DNA from: Aldersonia sp. NBC_00410
GTDB taxonomy: Bacteria; Actinomycetota; Actinomycetes; Mycobacteriales; Mycobacteriaceae
DNA length: 64,000 bases
NCBI RefSeq assembly: GCF_026342035.1
Contig: NZ_JAPENM010000006.1
Coordinates: 124,001-188,000 of the forward strand
Reading direction: 5' to 3'
Under the pieces are notes generated by a model that was not told where the DNA came from, did no database searches, and worked only from the letters and a program-made list of their open reading frames with translations. Of this stretch, positions 62,184 to 64,000 are shown piece after piece. The translations under genes were made by a program, and so were the position numbers. Numbering within the stretch: the first letter of the stretch is position 1; the number at the start of each line of letters is the position of its first letter.

Positions 62184-62885
62184 ATGTCGAACAAACCCGG
62201 GACGTCGCCGGACACGTATTCATCCGGCTCGCCGGGCCGAGGTTCATTTGGCCCGCCGGGCCGTGGCCTGCCCTACGTCTTGGCGGCCGATTACCGGATC
62301 GACGACATGGCCCGACTGCTCACCACCGTCGGGCACAACCGCGATCAGGTGTTCGAACTCGGGGTCCGGCATCTGGCCATCTACCAGTCGCTGCGCGATC
62401 CGAACCGGGTGCTGGTGACGATGGGCATCATGGACCGCAAGCCGCTCGACACACTGTTGCGCTCACCTGCGGTTTTCTCCTGGTTCGACAGCGTCGGCGT
62501 CGAGGAGATCCCGCCGCTCTTCGCCGGGGAGCTGATGGAGGAAATCGACCTGGTCGACGACGAAGTGTTCACCGATCCGCCGGGTGGCATTCTCGTTGCC
62601 GCGGTGGCGCCGATCCGGGATCTCGACTCGTTGTTGGTCAACGTGCACGACCGGCACCGGCGACTGACCGCGGCCGGTGTGCGCAAGGTCTGGATCTATC
62701 GCGCCATCGACGATGGCCACGAGGCAATGGTGCTGCAGGAACTCGACACCATCGGTCACGCGCAGCACTGGATCGACCGGCCGGACTCGGTGGCCGAGTG
62801 GATGCGAGGTAACGGTGGGGGGGTCTATCCACCAATATTCGTCGGATCGGCCCGTCATGTATTAAGCTTTGGCAAACCTAAGTAG
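62184..62885 (+). CDS. conserved-looking protein between bfr and bfd, unrecognised
   Basis: 233 aa from ATG (GGGAG 7 nt upstream). After a Gly/Ser/Pro-rich start it has two similar halves: YRIDDMARLLTTVGHNRDQV ...HLAIYQSLRDPNRVLVTMGI and GILVAAVAPIRDLDSLLVNV ...VWIYRAIDDGHEAMVLQELD. Each half looks like a ferredoxin-like alpha/beta barrel of the antibiotic-monooxygenase type, so a tandem dimeric-barrel fold is likely. No haem or active-site residue can be assigned. Its stop codon overlaps the IdeR-like box before bfd. Confidence 0.7.
   Translation: MSNKPGTSPDTYSSGSPGRGSFGPPGRGLPYVLAADYRIDDMARLLTTVGHNRDQVFELGVRHLAIYQSLRDPNRVLVTMGIMDRKPLDTLLRSPAVFSWFDSVGVEEIPPLFAGELMEEIDLVDDEVFTDPPGGILVAAVAPIRDLDSLLVNVHDRHRRLTAAGVRKVWIYRAIDDGHEAMVLQELDTIGHAQHWIDRPDSVAEWMRGNGGGVYPPIFVGSARHVLSFGKPK
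62863..62881. promoter_or_regulatory. IdeR/DtxR-like iron box upstream of bfd
   Basis: TAAGCTTTGGCAAACCTAA matches the IdeR consensus (TTAGGTTAGGCTAACCTAA) at 15 of 19 positions. It is 25 nt before the bfd start codon, a repressor position, and fits production of Bfd under iron limitation. Confidence 0.65.
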
Positions 62886-62905
62886 CCAACGGTGAAAGAC
62901 GCCCG

Positions 62906-63088
62906 ATGTACGTATGTCTCTGCCATGGAGTGACGAGTCACACCGTGACCGATGCGGTTACGTGCGGTGCCACGACGTCGCGCGAGGTCGCGAACGTGTG
63001 CGGCGCGGGCATGGATTGCGGCCGGTGCAAGCGCACCGTCCGGGCGATCATCGCCGCCACACTCGAGGAACGGGCGTGCGCCGGGTAG
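62906..63088 (+). CDS. bfd: bacterioferritin-associated ferredoxin Bfd
   Basis: 60 aa with the Bfd [2Fe-2S] ligands: CLC at 4 and 6 and GMDCGRC at 38 and 41. Transfers electrons to bacterioferritin to release stored iron. Downstream of an IdeR-like box, while bfr lies nearby on the other strand, so store and release can be regulated oppositely by iron. Confidence 0.92.
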   Translation: MYVCLCHGVTSHTVTDAVTCGATTSREVANVCGAGMDCGRCKRTVRAIIAATLEERACAG

Positions 63089-63153
63089 TAGTGTCTGCCG
63101 TCACATGAAGTGCGCCGCCTCGCGGCGCTCCCGCTCGACGGAGGAGACACGGG

Positions 63154-64000
63154 GTGCCGGACGGCAAGGTCGCGCTGGTGACGGGTGCGAGCCGGAGCGT
63201 GGGCAAGGGCATCGCTCTGGGTCTCGGATCGGATGGCTGGACGGTGTATTGCACCGCGCGCGGCCCGGTCGGTTCCGGTGGGCCGCTCGACGAGACCGCG
63301 GCCGAGGTGACCCGCCGCGGTGGCACCGGTATCGCCGTGCAGTGCGATCACCGCGATGATTCCCAGATCGAGCTGCTTTTCGACCGAATCGCCGCCGAGT
63401 GCAGTGGCCTGGGACTCCTGGTCAACAACGTGTGGGCCGCGCCGAAAGGCTTCCACGGTTTCTCCGAGCGATTCTGGGAGAGACCGCTGACCGATTGGGA
63501 CTCGCTGGTCGGTGTGGGTTTGCGCGCACACTATGTCGCCTCGGTGCGCGCTGCAAAGCTGATGGTGGCCCGCGGTTCCGGGCTGATCGTCAACATCTCG
63601 TCGTTCGGCTCGCGCGGGCACCTGCATTCGGTTCTCTACGGCATCGCGAAGGCCGGGCTGGACAAGATGGCCGCCGACATGGCCATCGAACTCGCCGGCA
63701 CCGGGGTCGACACGCTGTCGCTGTGGCCGGGGCTGGTTCGCAATGAGCTGATCGTGGCGAGCGGGCTGACCGACTTCGCTGGATTCTCCTTCGAAAAGGC
63801 CGAGACCCCCGAGTTTCTCGGCCGGGTGCTGGTCGCGCTCGCGAACGATCCGCGGATCGGCGAACTGAGCGGCTCGACAATCGTCACCGCCGAGGCAGGC
63901 GCGCACTACGGCATCACCAACGAGGACGGCACGGCTCCGGAGTCGCATCGCGCGGCGTTCGGCGGCGGCCCCGTTTTCGGCACGGATCGCGTGCTCGGCG
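63154..64000 (+). CDS. SDR family oxidoreductase (DHRS1-like), runs off the right edge
   Basis: At least 282 codons with no stop before the window ends. VALVTGASRSVGKGIALGLG is the cofactor motif, LLVNNVWAAPKG the NNAG-like strand, IVNISSFGSRGH the Ser strand and LYGIAKAGLDKMA the Tyr-x3-Lys pair. The NNVW variant and the long FWERPLTDWD stretch suit the DHRS1-like subgroup. GGAGGAGAC stands 6 nt before the GTG. Substrate unknown. Confidence 0.88.
   Translation, partial: MPDGKVALVTGASRSVGKGIALGLGSDGWTVYCTARGPVGSGGPLDETAAEVTRRGGTGIAVQCDHRDDSQIELLFDRIAAECSGLGLLVNNVWAAPKGFHGFSERFWERPLTDWDSLVGVGLRAHYVASVRAAKLMVARGSGLIVNISSFGSRGHLHSVLYGIAKAGLDKMAADMAIELAGTGVDTLSLWPGLVRNELIVASGLTDFAGFSFEKAETPEFLGRVLVALANDPRIGELSGSTIVTAEAGAHYGITNEDGTAPESHRAAFGGGPVFGTDRVLG

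Overview
The window is high-GC actinobacterial chromosome, most likely from Nocardia or a close nocardioform relative. The main argument is gene order. From position 100 to about 52000 the genes follow, nearly one for one, the M. tuberculosis block from the SRAP gene and sigH-rshA through TB7.3, pdtaS, whiB1, a DAG-kinase-like gene, a histidine phosphatase, a ParA-like ATPase, rhlE, a ferritin-like gene, TB9.4, TetR, DUF3152, moeZ, an alkyltransferase-like gene, lipV, adnAB, a TrkA-type channel, nudC, mrx1, uvrD2, whiB7, an ABC1 kinase, a Zn protease, a PDZ-Lon protease and UPF0182. That order comes from memory of the M. tuberculosis map; no search was run. No gene gives a species name.

Layout. 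0.1-5.2 kb is a stress-response block: DNA-crosslink repair (SRAP), the thiol-redox sigma factor SigH with its zinc anti-sigma factor, ribosomal microprotein bL37, a biotinyl protein, the PdtaS kinase and WhiB1. 5.2-18.3 kb is mostly housekeeping or conserved-unknown genes, including a DEAD-box helicase and MoeZ. 18.3-28.7 kb interrupts the mycobacterial order with a nitrate/nitrite assimilation block: GntR regulator and MFS exporter, NarK, NirB, NirD, a HemD-like protein, a CbiX-like chelatase and a fused MobA-MoeA. The genes from narK to the chelatase lie on one strand with short gaps or 4-nt overlaps, so transport, reduction and the siroheme cofactor appear co-produced. 28.7-42.5 kb holds genome maintenance (ATL protein, AdnAB, UvrD2), NudC, mycoredoxin-1 and whiB7 with its leader peptide and attenuator. 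42.5-52 kb holds an ABC1 kinase, an orphan TOMM-type E1-like protein, two proteases and UPF0182.

52-56.1 kb is cell-surface: an LVIVD-like secreted protein with a DUF305 partner, then two Rpf-type genes whose upstream regions share an MtrA-like direct repeat and CRP-like palindromes. At 56058 lies the initiator tRNA gene. Downstream, about 56.1-61.3 kb is a decaying mobile region: a HepT-MntA pair with a broken toxin, a degraded second copy of the tRNA 3' end plus its terminator (attachment-site scar), a gltD fragment, a frameshifted secreted-protein gene, a truncated integrase, a defective IS3 element and a Mut7-C fragment. The window ends with bacterioferritin, an unrecognised protein, an IdeR-like box, bacterioferritin-associated ferredoxin and a partial SDR gene.

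Cross-cutting signals. A GGGAAC-N18-GTTG promoter precedes both sigH and mrx1, joining sensing and repair of thiol stress. Many genes start 6-8 nt after a TANNNT box with no ribosome binding site (leaderless). A 59-bp palindromic element occurs twice. Two unrelated 24-bp tandem repeats sit at the 3' ends of genes.
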